Positions 19,224-29,299 are shown, counted from the stretch's first letter. The stretch: 64,000 nt of DNA from Segatella albensis DSM 11370 = JCM 12258 (GCF_000426565.1 NZ_AUFP01000001.1:288486-352485), one strand, 5' to 3'. A program made the numbers and translations. The notes: generated from the sequence alone by a model not told the origin.

Positions 19224-20174
19224 TTAGAAATACTTAATTTCTGTACCTAGAATCTCGCTTAAGAGAAGATTGGTTAATCGGCTGGTACCCATTCTGTACC
19301 AATAGTTCGTTAGCCATTTTTCTCCTAGGACCTCTTTTACGATAGTGTATAGAATAATGGCGTCCATTACGGTGTTGATGCCTCCTGCAGGCTTAAAACC
19401 TATCTGTATGCCTGTTTTATCGTAGTATTCCTTAATGGCTTGACACATTACGTATGCGCCTTCAGGTGTTGCTCCTGCTTTTTCCTTACCAGTAGAGGTC
19501 TTGATATAGTCGGCTCCTGCATACATGGATAGTAATGCTGCTTTCTTGATGTTGCTTAAATTCTTTAGGTCACATGTCTCCAGAATAACCTTCATAGGTA
19601 CTTCTCCGCATGCTTCCTTAAGTTCATGTATATCATCACATGTACCTTCATAATCTCCACTTAAGAATTTACCTACAGGTAATACAATATCTATGTTTGT
19701 AGCACCATCGGCAACAGCTAGAGAGGTCTCTGCAACTTTTACTTCCATGCGACTTTGTGATGAAGGGAAATTGCCTGTTACGTTGGTTATTTCCACTCCA
19801 TCTACCTCCAATGTCTTTGCTATTAATTCTGTAAAGGTAGGGTAGGCACAAATTGCTGCAACATGTGGCAGGTCTGGATAATCCTTGTCAAAACTGTTTA
19901 CCTTCTCTGTAAGTGCCAGAATTTCTTCTTCTGTATCGGTTGTATGAAGTGAAGTTAATTCAACGCTACCAAGAAGGAATTTCTTGACTTCCAAGTTGTC
20001 ATTCTCAGGAACTTTTTCTGTTATGATTTTCTTAACAGCATCTTTGATTTCCTGTTCATTGATTTCTGTGTTATACAGATCCAGAGCCTGTTCGTATTTG
20101 CTTTTTTCCTCTTTTTTCCCTTTGTTCTGTTCGTTTTCAATATCGTTCAGAACTGTGTCTTTGATACTTGCCAT
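19224..20174 (-). CDS. deoC: Deoxyribose-phosphate aldolase
   Basis: Cleaves 2-deoxyribose 5-phosphate to glyceraldehyde 3-phosphate and acetaldehyde in deoxynucleoside catabolism. The Schiff-base lysine lies in ADYIKTSTGK, with the second conserved lysine in GFKPAGGI. Start MASIKDTVLND at 20174 is preferred, giving 316 aa; the longer frame (20243) would overlap the upstream gene by 62 nt, whereas this start leaves a 7-nt gap. The roughly 80-residue N-terminal extension rich in Lys/Glu is longer than E. coli DeoC (259 aa). It is last in the dtd-MazG-deoC operon. Confidence 0.95.
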   Translation of the reverse strand: MASIKDTVLNDIENEQNKGKKEEKSKYEQALDLYNTEINEQEIKDAVKKIITEKVPENDNLEVKKFLLGSVELTSLHTTDTEEEILALTEKVNSFDKDYPDLPHVAAICAYPTFTELIAKTLEVDGVEITNVTGNFPSSQSRMEVKVAETSLAVADGATNIDIVLPVGKFLSGDYEGTCDDIHELKEACGEVPMKVILETCDLKNLSNIKKAALLSMYAGADYIKTSTGKEKAGATPEGAYVMCQAIKEYYDKTGIQIGFKPAGGINTVMDAIILYTIVKEVLGEKWLTNYWYRMGTSRLTNLLLSEILGTEIKYF

Positions 20175-20181
20175 ATGATTC

Positions 20182-20517
20182 TTATTTTTGTAATTTTTTG
20201 TTGTTTTTATGTCGAGTGTAATCTCTTTTAGTCTTCTTTTCAAAACTTTTTTTTAGTTCTTCCGTGATGTCAATATTTGTTTGGTTTGCTATGCACATTA
20301 GAACCCAGAAAATGTCTGCGATTTCTTCTCCTATGTTGTCTTTCTCACCTTCTTTGAAGCTTTGATCTCCATATTTTCGTGCCATAATTCTTGCCAGTTC
20401 TCCTACCTCCTCTGTGAGGCAAGCCATGTTGGTTAGTTCTGAGAAATATCTAACGCCATATTCTTTTATCCATTGGTCTACAGCTTCTTGGGCTTGCTTG
20501 ATAGTGATTTCTTTCAT
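20182..20517 (-). CDS. MazG-like nucleotide pyrophosphohydrolase
   Basis: A 111-aa all-alpha NTP pyrophosphatase of the MazG-like superfamily. The metal-binding pattern is visible as EEVGEL (ExxE) and, further on, EEIADIF (ExxD). It probably hydrolyses non-canonical or excess nucleoside triphosphates to monophosphates. It sits between dtd and deoC with short gaps (67 nt and 7 nt), which suggests one transcript. The C-terminus is basic (KKTKRDYTRHKNNKK). Substrate specificity is not readable from sequence. Confidence 0.9.
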   Translation of the reverse strand: MKEITIKQAQEAVDQWIKEYGVRYFSELTNMACLTEEVGELARIMARKYGDQSFKEGEKDNIGEEIADIFWVLMCIANQTNIDITEELKKSFEKKTKRDYTRHKNNKKLQK

Positions 20518-20584
20518 GTATTATTACTTTATGATTATCAAAATGTAAATAATATGGAATTTCCGAAGAATTGAAAATGGATTA

Positions 20585-21037
20585 TCATTCTTTATTTTTA
20601 GTATCCATGCATATTGTAACGGGACCGTCGTTGAGTAATTCTACTTTCATGTCTGCTCCAAATTCGCCGGTGTATACTTGTTTACCCATAGCTTGAGAGA
20701 GTGCTTCGCAGAAGCGTTCGTAGAGTGGAATAGAGATGTCGTGTGAGGCAGCTCTGATCCAACTAGGTCTATTCCCTTTTTTATAACTTGCCATGAGTGT
20801 AAATTGGCTTACGACAAGTATTTCTCCGTCTACCTTCTGGATAGAAAGATTCATGATGCCATTTTCGTCATCAAACACCCTCAGGTTTACTATTTTTTTT
20901 ACAAGCCAATTAATATCCTCTTCTGTATCGCTGCTTTCTATCCCAAGTAGAATCAGAAATCCTTTGGATATCTTACTTTTAACTGTATTGTTTATTGTGA
21001 CTGATGCTTTTGAAACTCGCTGTAATACAATCCTCAT
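20585..21037 (-). CDS. dtd: D-aminoacyl-tRNA deacylase
   Basis: Removes D-amino acids wrongly attached to tRNA. The 150-aa product has the N-terminal MRIVLQRVSKASV signature, the SQFTLMA motif (S-Q-x-T, active-site edge) and the C-terminal GPVTICMDT, corresponding to the Gly-cisPro motif that excludes L-amino acids. Length is canonical. It lies 41 nt after the uvrC stop in a run of same-strand genes. Confidence 0.96.
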   Translation of the reverse strand: MRIVLQRVSKASVTINNTVKSKISKGFLILLGIESSDTEEDINWLVKKIVNLRVFDDENGIMNLSIQKVDGEILVVSQFTLMASYKKGNRPSWIRAASHDISIPLYERFCEALSQAMGKQVYTGEFGADMKVELLNDGPVTICMDTKNKE

Positions 21038-21078
21038 GTTTTATATGTTATAACTTAGCAAAGGTACATTATTTATTT

Positions 21079-22920
21079 TTATTTTCCAACTTTTAATTTA
21101 AAATATTCTTTGATTATAGCAGCCTTTGATGGACCAATTGTGTCCGTAAGATCTTGATAACCAGCGCTTTGTATACCTTTGACGGACTTGAATTTCTTGA
21201 TTAGAAGTTCTTTCGTTTTCGGTCCAATCCCTTTAATATCATCAAGTTCACTATGAAGAGCATGCTTGCTTCTCTTGTCTCTATGGAATGTTATGGCATA
21301 TCGATGTACTTCGTCTTGTATTTGTGTTAGAACTTTGAATAGTTCACTTTTTATATCTATTCCAATAGTTTGTGGAGGCCACCCATATAATAGTTCATTG
21401 GTTCTGTGCTTATCATTTTTAGCAAGACCGGCGATTGGTATGTTTAGGCCTAATTCTCCTTCAACAACAGCTCTTACAACATCCATTTGACCAATGCCTC
21501 CATCTGTTATAATAAGGTCGGGTAAAGTTCCCCCTTCTTCCAGAATTCTTGTATATCTTCTCCTCACGACTTCTTTCATACTTGCATAGTCATCAGGGCC
21601 TTCAACGGTTTTGATATTGTATTTCCGATAATCCTTTTTGGAAGGCTTCATACCTTTGTATACAATACATCCTGCTACGGCATCTTTACCTGATATGTTA
21701 GAGTTGTCAAAGCACTCTATCTGGAATGGCATTTTGCTTAACTTCAATTTGTTTTGAAGTTCTTTCATTAATCTTGTTTGCTTCTGTTCTGGATTTAGTT
21801 TTTCAGCCTGTTTTAGCCTATCAAATTTATATTGTTTTCCATTCATTTCAGATAAGTCTAACAGATGTTTTTTGTCGCCTCTTTGCGGTACAAAGAACTC
21901 GGCATCTTTGATCTTCCAGTCTATATAGAAAGGTACAAGTATCTCTTTGGCTGTACTCTTAAATCTTTCTCGAATCTCTGGTATGGCGGTTATCAGTAGT
22001 TCTTCATCACTTTCATTTAGCTTTCTCTTATATTCGTAAGTAAAACTCTGGTTTATTGTTCCGTTCTTAACATGGATATAGTTGATGTAAGCATTATTGT
22101 TGTTGTCATCATCAACGATGGTGAATATATCTTCTTCTTTTATCGTAAAACTAACAACTTCGCTCTTGGCAACGAAATCTTGTAGTATTAGGTATTTCTT
22201 TTTAATTTCTTCTGCAACTTCAAATTTGAGCAACTCTGCATTTTTAAGCATAATCTTATAAAGAAGATTGCTGACATTCCTCGTGTTACCTTCGAGAATC
22301 TCTCGGGATTGCTTTATGTTCTCTTGATAATCTTCGTAGCTTATTTTATTAATGCATGGAGCATAACAGTTGTGGATATGATATTCCAGACAAGGCTTAT
22401 ATTTTCCTTGTTTGACGCCTTCTTTGGTTATGGTCATTCTGCATGTCCGAGGCTTATATATTTTTTTGATGAGCTCCAATACCTGATACATGGCTGTGAT
22501 ATGTGGATATGGGCCATAGTATGAGCCATATTTTTTATTTATGCTTCTCGTCTTGAAAATTCTTGGAAAATATTCGTTTGTAATACATATGCTAGGGTAT
22601 GTTTTTCCATCTTTTAAAAGCACATTGTATTTAGGCTTATATTTCTTTATTAATGCGTTTTCCAGTAACAAAGCATCCTCTTCTGTGTTTACCACGCTAT
22701 ATGATATGTCTCTTATCTTCGATACTAACACCTTTGTTTTAAATCTATCTACTTCTTTGTGAAAGTATGAAGAAACTCTCTTTTTTAGATTTTTTGCTTT
22801 GCCTACATATATAATGTTATGATTCTCGTCATAGTATTGATAGCTTCCTGGCTTCTCTGGCATATTCAACACTATGTTTTTTAGATAAGCATTTAACTGT
22901 TCTTTTTCTTGCTTGTTCAT
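21079..22920 (-). CDS. uvrC: Excinuclease ABC subunit C
   Basis: Dual-incision nuclease of UvrABC nucleotide-excision repair. The 613-aa product begins with a GIY-YIG domain (PGSYQYYDENHNIIYVGKA, Arg following in KNLKKR), a UVR-type region in the middle, a C-terminal RNase H-like nuclease (ECFDNSNISGKDAV, IITDGGIGQ) and helix-hairpin-helix motifs (DDIKGIGPKTKELL) at the end. Length is normal. A strong Shine-Dalgarno-like AAAGGAGAAAG precedes the ATG. A parS site lies 40 nt upstream of the start. Confidence 0.97.
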   Translation of the reverse strand: MNKQEKEQLNAYLKNIVLNMPEKPGSYQYYDENHNIIYVGKAKNLKKRVSSYFHKEVDRFKTKVLVSKIRDISYSVVNTEEDALLLENALIKKYKPKYNVLLKDGKTYPSICITNEYFPRIFKTRSINKKYGSYYGPYPHITAMYQVLELIKKIYKPRTCRMTITKEGVKQGKYKPCLEYHIHNCYAPCINKISYEDYQENIKQSREILEGNTRNVSNLLYKIMLKNAELLKFEVAEEIKKKYLILQDFVAKSEVVSFTIKEEDIFTIVDDDNNNNAYINYIHVKNGTINQSFTYEYKRKLNESDEELLITAIPEIRERFKSTAKEILVPFYIDWKIKDAEFFVPQRGDKKHLLDLSEMNGKQYKFDRLKQAEKLNPEQKQTRLMKELQNKLKLSKMPFQIECFDNSNISGKDAVAGCIVYKGMKPSKKDYRKYNIKTVEGPDDYASMKEVVRRRYTRILEEGGTLPDLIITDGGIGQMDVVRAVVEGELGLNIPIAGLAKNDKHRTNELLYGWPPQTIGIDIKSELFKVLTQIQDEVHRYAITFHRDKRSKHALHSELDDIKGIGPKTKELLIKKFKSVKGIQSAGYQDLTDTIGPSKAAIIKEYFKLKVGK

Positions 22921-22959
22921 ACGCTTTCTCCTTTGTTTATAGGCATTTATGAGAATGTG

Positions 22960-22975
22960 TGTTTCACGTGAAACG
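22960..22975. promoter_or_regulatory. parS-like site 1
   Basis: TGTTTCACGTGAAACG contains the 14-bp palindrome GTTTCACGTGAAAC (22961-22974). It matches the bacterial parS consensus TGTTNCACGTGAAACA at all but the last base. ParB binds parS for chromosome segregation near the origin. It is intergenic between uvrC and apt. Confidence 0.85.
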
Positions 22976-22989
22976 CGTTAAATAATAAA

Positions 22990-23019
22990 GAGGAATATAG
23001 GTATGACACCTATATTCCC
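22990..23019 (-). terminator. Terminator after apt
   Basis: A perfect 11-bp stem (GGAATATAGGT at 22992-23002, complement at 23008-23018) with a 5-nt loop is followed on the minus strand by a T-rich tract. It separates mnmG-apt from uvrC. Confidence 0.65.
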
Positions 23020-23035
23020 CTTCTGTATGTTGATA

Positions 23036-23569
23036 TTAGAATTTAAGTAAAGAAGTTACTTCTATTCCATTATCTTCGAAAATCTTTCTGCTATTAGGGA
23101 ATTCCTTATGCAATTCGATGATGAAATTACAATATACTTTCTTAGGATGGAATTTCTTAACCAATTTGCATGCAGCTTCCATTGTTCCGCCAGTTGCGAG
23201 TAAATCATCGTGTAATAGAACTATATCATTCTCGTTGATGGCATCTTCGTGGATTTCGATGGTGTCTATGCCATATTCTTTGGCATAGCTTTCTTGAACT
23301 GTTTTACATGGAAGTTTGCCGGGCTTTCTGCAAAGAACTACGCCAGCACCTAATTTAACGGCTAGTGCTGAAGACATAACAAATCCTCTACTTTCTATTC
23401 CTACAATCTTGGTGATACCTTTGTCTTGGTATAATTCATACATTTCGTCGCTAATCTCTTTAAGAGCTTCAGAGTTCTTGAAGAGGGTAGTAACATCTCG
23501 AAAATTTACTCCTTTTATTGGCCAATCTGGAATGCTACGGAGGTTGTCTAAAAGTATTTGCTTATTCAT
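23036..23569 (-). CDS. apt: Adenine phosphoribosyltransferase
   Basis: Purine salvage enzyme converting adenine and PRPP to AMP. The 177-aa product has the family's N-terminal RSIPDWPIKGVNFRDVT, the IESRGFVMSSALA segment and the PRPP-binding motif VLLHDDLLATGGTM. The longer frame (start 23647) adds 26 Lys/Arg-rich residues unlike any Apt, so ATG 23569 is chosen. The gene is bracketed by the two parS sites and followed by a terminator. Confidence 0.96.
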   Translation of the reverse strand: MNKQILLDNLRSIPDWPIKGVNFRDVTTLFKNSEALKEISDEMYELYQDKGITKIVGIESRGFVMSSALAVKLGAGVVLCRKPGKLPCKTVQESYAKEYGIDTIEIHEDAINENDIVLLHDDLLATGGTMEAACKLVKKFHPKKVYCNFIIELHKEFPNSRKIFEDNGIEVTSLLKF

Positions 23570-23661
23570 ATATATAATGTTTTTTTTCTTTCTTTTCTTC
23601 GAAGTTTTACGTTTCTCTTTAATGCGTAATCTATTGGTTTTTAGCAATTTATCATTTCGTA

Positions 23662-23677
23662 TGTTTCACGTGAAACG
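23662..23677. promoter_or_regulatory. parS-like site 2
   Basis: A second copy of the 14-bp palindrome GTTTCACGTGAAAC (23663-23676), with T before it and G after it, lies between mnmG and apt, about 700 bp from site 1. Neither site is inside a coding frame. Confidence 0.85.
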
Positions 23678-23695
23678 ATATCTGTGTTTGGATGC

Positions 23696-25567
23696 TCATC
23701 TTCCCATTAATACAAGAAGAACATTGATATCACTCGGGGAAACTCCGGGAATTCTACTTGCCTGGCCGAGTGTTTCTGGATCTATTTTTTGTAGCTTTTG
23801 TCTGCCTTCTGTTGATATCTCCAGAATTTCGCTATATTTGAAATGTCCCTTGATTTTAATGCTCTCCAGTCTGTGCATTTTGTCTGCAACCAAATTTTCG
23901 CGATCAATGTAACCTTTGTATTTCATCTTTATCTCTGCAGCTTCAGCAATTTCCTCTTTTCTGTTGTTTGGAGATTGTAGAACTTCGTGCAAAGATGGGA
24001 TAATGGTAGATAATTGATTTAAACTGATGTGTGGACGGACAATCAAGTCGATGATTTTGCAACCGCCATGAAGTGGAGTTGTTCCTAATTTCTCCAGTTG
24101 ATTATTAATATCTTTCGGTTTTACGGATGTATTTTTGCAGAATTCAATGATTTTATTGATATTTTCTTTTTTCTCCATCCACCAATCATATCGGTCTTTT
24201 TTTGCCAACCCCAAGTTGTAGCTCTTCTCTGTTAAACGAGCGTCAGCATCATCTTGTCTTAATAAGATTCTGTATTCGGCTCTAGAGGTAAACATTCTGT
24301 ATGGCTCGTCAACACCTTTTGTTGTTAAATCATCGATTAAAACGCCAATATAGCTTTCGTCTCTGTTCATTACGAAAGGATTACCATTGTTGCAATGTAT
24401 TGCAGCATTGATACCAGCAACCAATCCTTGTCCGCCAGCTTCTTCGTATCCGGTTGTTCCGTTTACCTGTCCTGCAAAGAACAAGCCCTTCAGAATCTTA
24501 GATTCAAGAGAGTGCTTAAGTTGAGTAGGGTCGAAATAATCGTATTCGATGGCATAGCCAGGTCTGTAAATTTTTGCATCTCTTAGAGCCGGAATCTTGT
24601 GAATGGCATTCAGCTGTACATCCATAGGCATACTAGAAGAGAAACCATTCAGGTACATCTCGTTAGTCTCCTCGCCTTCAGGTTCTAGGAAAAGAGGATG
24701 AGAGCCTTTATCTGGGAATGTTACAAGTTTGGTTTCGATAGAAGGGCAATATCTAGGTCCTGTACTTTGTATCTGACCATTAAAAAGAGGAGAGTCCGCC
24801 AGTCCGCCTTTCAGGGTTTCGTGAACCTCCTTATTCGTGTAAGTTGTCCAACAAGGAAGTTGCTTTAATACACGATGCGGACCCATATATGAAAATTGAT
24901 GGAAATCGAGATCTCCAGGTTGTTCTTCCATATCTTCAAAATGAACACTTCTCTTATCAATTCTCACAGGAGTTCCTGTTTTCATTCTTGCAGATTTGAT
25001 ACCCCATCGTGTAATACTCTCCGTAAAGTTATGAACAGCAGGCTCTGAGCATCTTCCACCTTCAAGCTTGTTTCGCCCAATATGCATTAATCCATTAAGG
25101 AAAGTTCCAGCTGTGACGACAATACTTTTAGCATAGAATACGACATCCCAAACGGTTTTTACTCCGATGGCAGTTCCATCTTTGACGATGAGTTCATTTA
25201 CTTGATCTTGCCAAATATCAAGGTTCGGAGTGTTGTCAAGTTCTGTTCTCCAAGCCCAAATGAATTTACCACGATCACATTGGGCTCTAGGACTCCATAC
25301 AGCAGGTCCTTTTCCAATGTTTAGCATACGAAATTGAATGGCAGTCTGGTCTGTAATCTTTCCCATTTGTCCACCAAGAGCATCAATTTCTCGTACGATT
25401 TGTCCCTTGGCAATACCTCCGATTGCCGGGTTACAACTCATCTGTGCGATTTTGTTCATATCCATTGTTATCAGACAAGTCTTAGCCCCCATATTAGCAG
25501 AGGCCGCCGCCGCTTCGCATCCGGCATGACCGCCGCCGACAACAACTACATCATAATAAAATTCCAT
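23696..25567 (-). CDS. mnmG: tRNA uridine-5-carboxymethylaminomethyl synthesis enzyme MnmG (GidA)
   Basis: FAD-dependent partner of MnmE that installs the cmnm5 group on wobble U34. The 623-aa product has the Rossmann FAD motif GGGHAGCEAA at about residues 11-20, the conserved MSCNPAIGGIAKGQ, GTFLNG, the ARMKTGTPVR stretch and the C-terminal helical MnmE-interaction domain. Length is canonical. In many bacteria this gene lies next to the replication origin and parAB; the two parS sites immediately downstream fit that pattern. Confidence 0.98.
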   Translation of the reverse strand: MEFYYDVVVVGGGHAGCEAAAASANMGAKTCLITMDMNKIAQMSCNPAIGGIAKGQIVREIDALGGQMGKITDQTAIQFRMLNIGKGPAVWSPRAQCDRGKFIWAWRTELDNTPNLDIWQDQVNELIVKDGTAIGVKTVWDVVFYAKSIVVTAGTFLNGLMHIGRNKLEGGRCSEPAVHNFTESITRWGIKSARMKTGTPVRIDKRSVHFEDMEEQPGDLDFHQFSYMGPHRVLKQLPCWTTYTNKEVHETLKGGLADSPLFNGQIQSTGPRYCPSIETKLVTFPDKGSHPLFLEPEGEETNEMYLNGFSSSMPMDVQLNAIHKIPALRDAKIYRPGYAIEYDYFDPTQLKHSLESKILKGLFFAGQVNGTTGYEEAGGQGLVAGINAAIHCNNGNPFVMNRDESYIGVLIDDLTTKGVDEPYRMFTSRAEYRILLRQDDADARLTEKSYNLGLAKKDRYDWWMEKKENINKIIEFCKNTSVKPKDINNQLEKLGTTPLHGGCKIIDLIVRPHISLNQLSTIIPSLHEVLQSPNNRKEEIAEAAEIKMKYKGYIDRENLVADKMHRLESIKIKGHFKYSEILEISTEGRQKLQKIDPETLGQASRIPGVSPSDINVLLVLMGR

Positions 25568-25622
25568 AACCTGTAGAATAATTAACTAAAAAAGGAAATA
25601 AAGCCATCCTTTTTATTTTTCC

Positions 25623-25631
25623 GCAAAAGTA
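25623..25631 (-). promoter_or_regulatory. -7 element of mnmG
   Basis: On the minus strand TACTTTTGC matches the -7 consensus. No clear -33 box is seen. The leader is about 50 nt. Confidence 0.5.
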
Positions 25632-25662
25632 AGAAATAAAATTGAATTTTTGTTGAAATCCC

Positions 25663-25694
25663 TTTGTTTTATCACTAAATTATAGTAATTTTGC
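25663..25694 (+). promoter_or_regulatory. Promoter of sdhCAB
   Basis: TTTG (25663-25666), a 19-bp gap, then TAATTTTGC (25686-25694): full consensus at optimal spacing. A leader of about 125 nt precedes sdhC. Confidence 0.8.
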
Positions 25695-25823
25695 AGCAAA
25701 AGAGAAGAAATAATACTTAAAAAGAGGTATATAGAAGATAGGTTTTTCTATTGATGCGATTTCCTTTTGTAAAGAAAAAAGATATTAGTTTCTAACAGTT
25801 AAATATTTTAAAATCAATCATTT

Positions 25824-26501
25824 ATGTGGTTAATCAATTCACCTATTGGTAGAAAAGTTGTAATGTCGTTAACCGGCATTTGCCTTATTCTATTTTTGAC
25901 ATTCCACTTGTGCATGAATGCTGTAGCTCTTTTCTCAGGAGATGCCTATAACACAGTTTGTGCATTTTTGGGATCTAATTGGTATGCTGTAATTGGCACT
26001 ATTGGATTGGCAGCACTTGCTTGCATTCATATTGTGTATGCATTTATGCTGACAGCTCAGAATCTTCGTGCTCGTGGCTCTGAGCGTTATGCTGTTACAA
26101 GTCGTCGTCCAGAAGTAAGTTGGGCTAGCCAGAACATGTTGGTTCTCGGTATTATCATTGTTTTAGGCCTTGGTCTTCACTTATTCAATTTCTGGTACAA
26201 CATGATGTTTGCAGAGTTAGCAGGTATTGCAACTCCAATTCCTCCTACACATGGTTATGAGCTGATTCAGCAGACATTCTCAAATCCAGTATTTGTTGTA
26301 TTATATATCATTTGGCTTGTTGCTATTTGGTTCCATCTTTCTCATGGATTCTGGAGTGCAATGCAGACTCTTGGTATAAGCGGAAAGATTTGGCTGAAGC
26401 GTTGGCAGTGTATTGGATTGATCTACGTATCAATTTTGATGATTGCTTTTGTTGTAATTGTTCTAGCTTTTGTTTTTGGACTTACAAACCTTTGTGCCTA
26501 A
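25824..26501 (+). CDS. sdhC: Succinate dehydrogenase/fumarate reductase cytochrome b subunit
   Basis: Membrane anchor carrying haem b and the quinone site of complex II/QFR. The 225-aa product has five hydrophobic segments and conserved histidines in FHLCMNAVALF, CIHIVYAF, LGLHLFNFW and WFHLSHGFWSA, fitting the single-polypeptide, di-haem type found in Bacteroidota and epsilonproteobacteria. In anaerobic Bacteroidales this complex usually runs as a menaquinol:fumarate reductase, so frdC is an equally valid name. It is first in the operon, 42 nt from the flavoprotein gene. Confidence 0.92.
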   Translation: MWLINSPIGRKVVMSLTGICLILFLTFHLCMNAVALFSGDAYNTVCAFLGSNWYAVIGTIGLAALACIHIVYAFMLTAQNLRARGSERYAVTSRRPEVSWASQNMLVLGIIIVLGLGLHLFNFWYNMMFAELAGIATPIPPTHGYELIQQTFSNPVFVVLYIIWLVAIWFHLSHGFWSAMQTLGISGKIWLKRWQCIGLIYVSILMIAFVVIVLAFVFGLTNLCA

Positions 26502-26543
26502 TAATTTAATGTATAAAGCATAATATTTAAAGAATATAAGATT

Positions 26544-28490
26544 ATGTCACAGATAGATTCTAAGATTCCTGAAGGCCCTTTGGCTGAGAAATGGACTAAC
26601 TATAAAGCTCATCAGAAGCTTGTAAACCCAGCTAACAAGCGTAAACTTGATATCATCGTTGTTGGTACAGGTTTGGCTGGTGCATCTGCTGCAGCTTCTC
26701 TTGGTGAGATGGGTTTCCATGTAATTAATTTCTGTATCCAGGATTCTCCACGTCGTGCTCACTCTATTGCAGCACAGGGTGGTATAAATGCTGCTAAGAA
26801 TTATCAGAATGATGGCGATGCTGTATATCGTCTATTCTACGATACAATCAAGGGTGGTGACTACCGTGCTCGTGAGGCAAATGTTTATCGTTTGGCAGAA
26901 GTAAGTGCAGCCATCATCGACCAGTGTGTTGCTCAGGGTGTTCCTTTTGCCCGTGAATATGGTGGTATGCTTGCTAACCGTTCTTTTGGTGGTGTTCAAG
27001 TAAGCCGTACATTCTATGCAAAGGGTCAGACTGGTCAGCAGCTTCTTTTGGGTGCTTATTCTTCTTTGATGAAGGAAGTAAACAATGGTACTGTAGAACT
27101 TCATACACGTACAGAGATCGAGGATATTGTTGTTATTGACGGTCGTTGTCGTGGTGTGATTGCCAAGAATCTTGTAACAGGTAAGTTGGAGCGTTATTCT
27201 GCTCATGCAGTTTGTCTTGCTACTGGTGGTTACGGAAACACCTATTTCCTTTCTACCAACGCTATGGGATGTAACTGTACAGCAGCTATTCAGGCATATC
27301 GTAAGGGTGCATATTTTGCTAATCCATGTTTTGTACAGATTCACCCAACCTGTATTCCAGTTCATGGAGATAAGCAGAGTAAGTTGACCTTGATGTCAGA
27401 ATCACTTCGTAACGATGGTCGTATCTGGGTTCCTAAGAAACTTGAGGACGCACAGAAACTTCAGCGTGGTGAGATCAAGGGTCGTGATATCCCAGAAGAG
27501 GATCGCGATTACTATTTGGAGCGTCGTTATCCAGCATTTGGTAACTTGGTTCCTCGTGACGTAGCTTCTCGTGCAGCCAAGGAGCGTACAGATGCAGGTT
27601 ATGGTGTAAACAATACAGGCTTGGCAGTATTCCTTGACTTCTCTGAGGCATTTGAGCGCTTAGGTCGTCAGCGTGTAGATGAGCGTTATGGTAACCTTTT
27701 TGATATGTATCAGGAGATTACCGATGTTGATCCACATGACAACCCAATGATGATTTTCCCTGCTATTCACTATACAATGGGTGGTCTTTGGGTAGATTAC
27801 GAGTTGGAAACATCAATTACAGGTTTGTTCGCTCTTGGTGAGTGTAACTTCTCTGATCATGGTGCTAACCGTCTTGGTGCATCAGCTTTGATGCAGGGTC
27901 TTAGCGATGGTTACTTCGTTATCCCTTACACCATGCAGAACTATCTTGCAGATCAGATTCAGGTTCCTCGTTTCTCTACAGATCTTCCTGAGTTTGAGGA
28001 GGCAGAGAAGGCAGTTCAGGCTGAGATTGACCGCATCTATAATATTAAGGGTGATGAGAGTGTAGATTCTATCCATAAGAAACTCTATCATATCATGTGG
28101 GATTACGTAGGTATGGCCCGTAATGCAGAAGGCTTGAAGAAGGCACTTTCTATGTTGAAGGATCTTCGCAAGGAATTCGACGAGCATGTTCGTATTCCAG
28201 GTGCTAAGGAAGGCTTGAATGTAGAGCTTGATAAGGCTATTCACTTGAGAGACTTCATTACAATGGGCGAGCTTATCGCTTATGACGCATTAGAGCGTAA
28301 CGAGAGCTGTGGTGGCCATTTCCGTGAGGAGAGCCAGACAGAAGAAGGTGAGGCTAAGCGTGATGATGAGAACTACATGTATGTAGCTTGCTGGAAGTAT
28401 GCAGGTTCTGACGAGAAAGCTCCTGAGCTTCTCAAGGAAAACCTTGATTACCAGTATATTAAGGTTCAGGTTCGTAACTACAAGAAGTAA
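26544..28490 (+). CDS. sdhA: Succinate dehydrogenase/fumarate reductase flavoprotein subunit
   Basis: Catalytic subunit with covalently bound FAD that interconverts succinate and fumarate. The 648-aa product has the Rossmann motif [13 protein letters not shown], the FAD-linking histidine in [15 protein letters not shown], the active-site region [14 protein letters not shown] and the conserved [14 protein letters not shown]. Length and organisation match the B. subtilis/Wolinella-type family. Codon use is strongly biased (GGT, CGT, CTT-rich), as expected for abundant expression. Confidence 0.97.
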   Translation: MSQIDSKIPEGPLAEKWTNYKAHQKLVNPANKRKLDIIVVGTGLAGASAAASLGEMGFHVINFCIQDSPRRAHSIAAQGGINAAKNYQNDGDAVYRLFYDTIKGGDYRAREANVYRLAEVSAAIIDQCVAQGVPFAREYGGMLANRSFGGVQVSRTFYAKGQTGQQLLLGAYSSLMKEVNNGTVELHTRTEIEDIVVIDGRCRGVIAKNLVTGKLERYSAHAVCLATGGYGNTYFLSTNAMGCNCTAAIQAYRKGAYFANPCFVQIHPTCIPVHGDKQSKLTLMSESLRNDGRIWVPKKLEDAQKLQRGEIKGRDIPEEDRDYYLERRYPAFGNLVPRDVASRAAKERTDAGYGVNNTGLAVFLDFSEAFERLGRQRVDERYGNLFDMYQEITDVDPHDNPMMIFPAIHYTMGGLWVDYELETSITGLFALGECNFSDHGANRLGASALMQGLSDGYFVIPYTMQNYLADQIQVPRFSTDLPEFEEAEKAVQAEIDRIYNIKGDESVDSIHKKLYHIMWDYVGMARNAEGLKKALSMLKDLRKEFDEHVRIPGAKEGLNVELDKAIHLRDFITMGELIAYDALERNESCGGHFREESQTEEGEAKRDDENYMYVACWKYAGSDEKAPELLKENLDYQYIKVQVRNYKK

Positions 28491-28511
28491 TTTTAAAAAG
28501 GAATTTCAAAA

Positions 28512-29267
28512 ATGGATACAAATATTTCATTTACACTGAAAGTATGGCGTCAGAACGGACCTAAAGAGAAGGGTCATTTTGATACCTTTGAGATGAAGGA
28601 TATCCCTGGTGATACTTCATTCCTCGAGATGTTGGATATTCTAAACGAACAGCTGATAGAGGACAACAAAGAGCCTTTTGTCTTCGATCACGATTGTCGT
28701 GAGGGTATCTGTGGTATGTGCTCACTATATGTTAATGGTCATCCACATGGACCTGCTCAGGGTGCAACAACTTGTCAACTTTATATGCGCCGTTTCAAGG
28801 ATGGTGATGTTATCACAGTAGAGCCTTGGCGTTCAGCAGCTTTCCCTGTTATCAAGGACTGTATGGTAGATCGTTCTGCATTTGATAAGATTATTGCAGC
28901 TGGTGGTTATACTTCAGTTCGTACAGGTCAGGCTCAAGATGCTAATGCGATTCTTATTCCTAAGGAAAATGCTGACGAGGCTATGGATTGCGCTACATGT
29001 ATTGGTTGTGGTGCTTGTGTAGCAGCTTGTAAGAACGGATCAGCAATGCTGTTTGTTTCTTCTAAGGTTAGTCAGCTCGCACTTCTTCCTCAGGGTCGTC
29101 CAGAGGCAGCACGCCGTGCTAAGGCAATGGTTGCTAAGATGGAAGAACTCGGTTTTGGTAACTGTACTAATACCCGTGCTTGTGAGGCAGAATGTCCAAA
29201 GAATGAGTCAATTGCCAATATTGCTCGTTTAAATCGCGAGTTCATCAAGGCTAAGTTGGCTGATTAA
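28512..29267 (+). CDS. sdhB: Succinate dehydrogenase/fumarate reductase iron-sulfur subunit
   Basis: Relays electrons between the flavin and the membrane quinone through three Fe-S clusters. In the 251-aa product the plant-ferredoxin cysteines are in CREGICGMC with a further Cys in TTCQLY, and the bacterial-ferredoxin cysteines are in [14 protein letters not shown] and [12 protein letters not shown]. All cluster ligands appear present. It is last in the operon, 21 nt after sdhA, and followed by a terminator. Confidence 0.97.
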   Translation: MDTNISFTLKVWRQNGPKEKGHFDTFEMKDIPGDTSFLEMLDILNEQLIEDNKEPFVFDHDCREGICGMCSLYVNGHPHGPAQGATTCQLYMRRFKDGDVITVEPWRSAAFPVIKDCMVDRSAFDKIIAAGGYTSVRTGQAQDANAILIPKENADEAMDCATCIGCGACVAACKNGSAMLFVSSKVSQLALLPQGRPEAARRAKAMVAKMEELGFGNCTNTRACEAECPKNESIANIARLNREFIKAKLAD

Positions 29268-29299
29268 TTGATTATGTCGTCCTTTCGGGGACAATAAAT

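Noticed and set aside
23316..23912. 198-codon plus-strand open frame crossing apt and mnmG
   Set aside because: It spans two genes and a parS site on the other strand, and its hydrophobic run comes from the AT-rich intergenic region.
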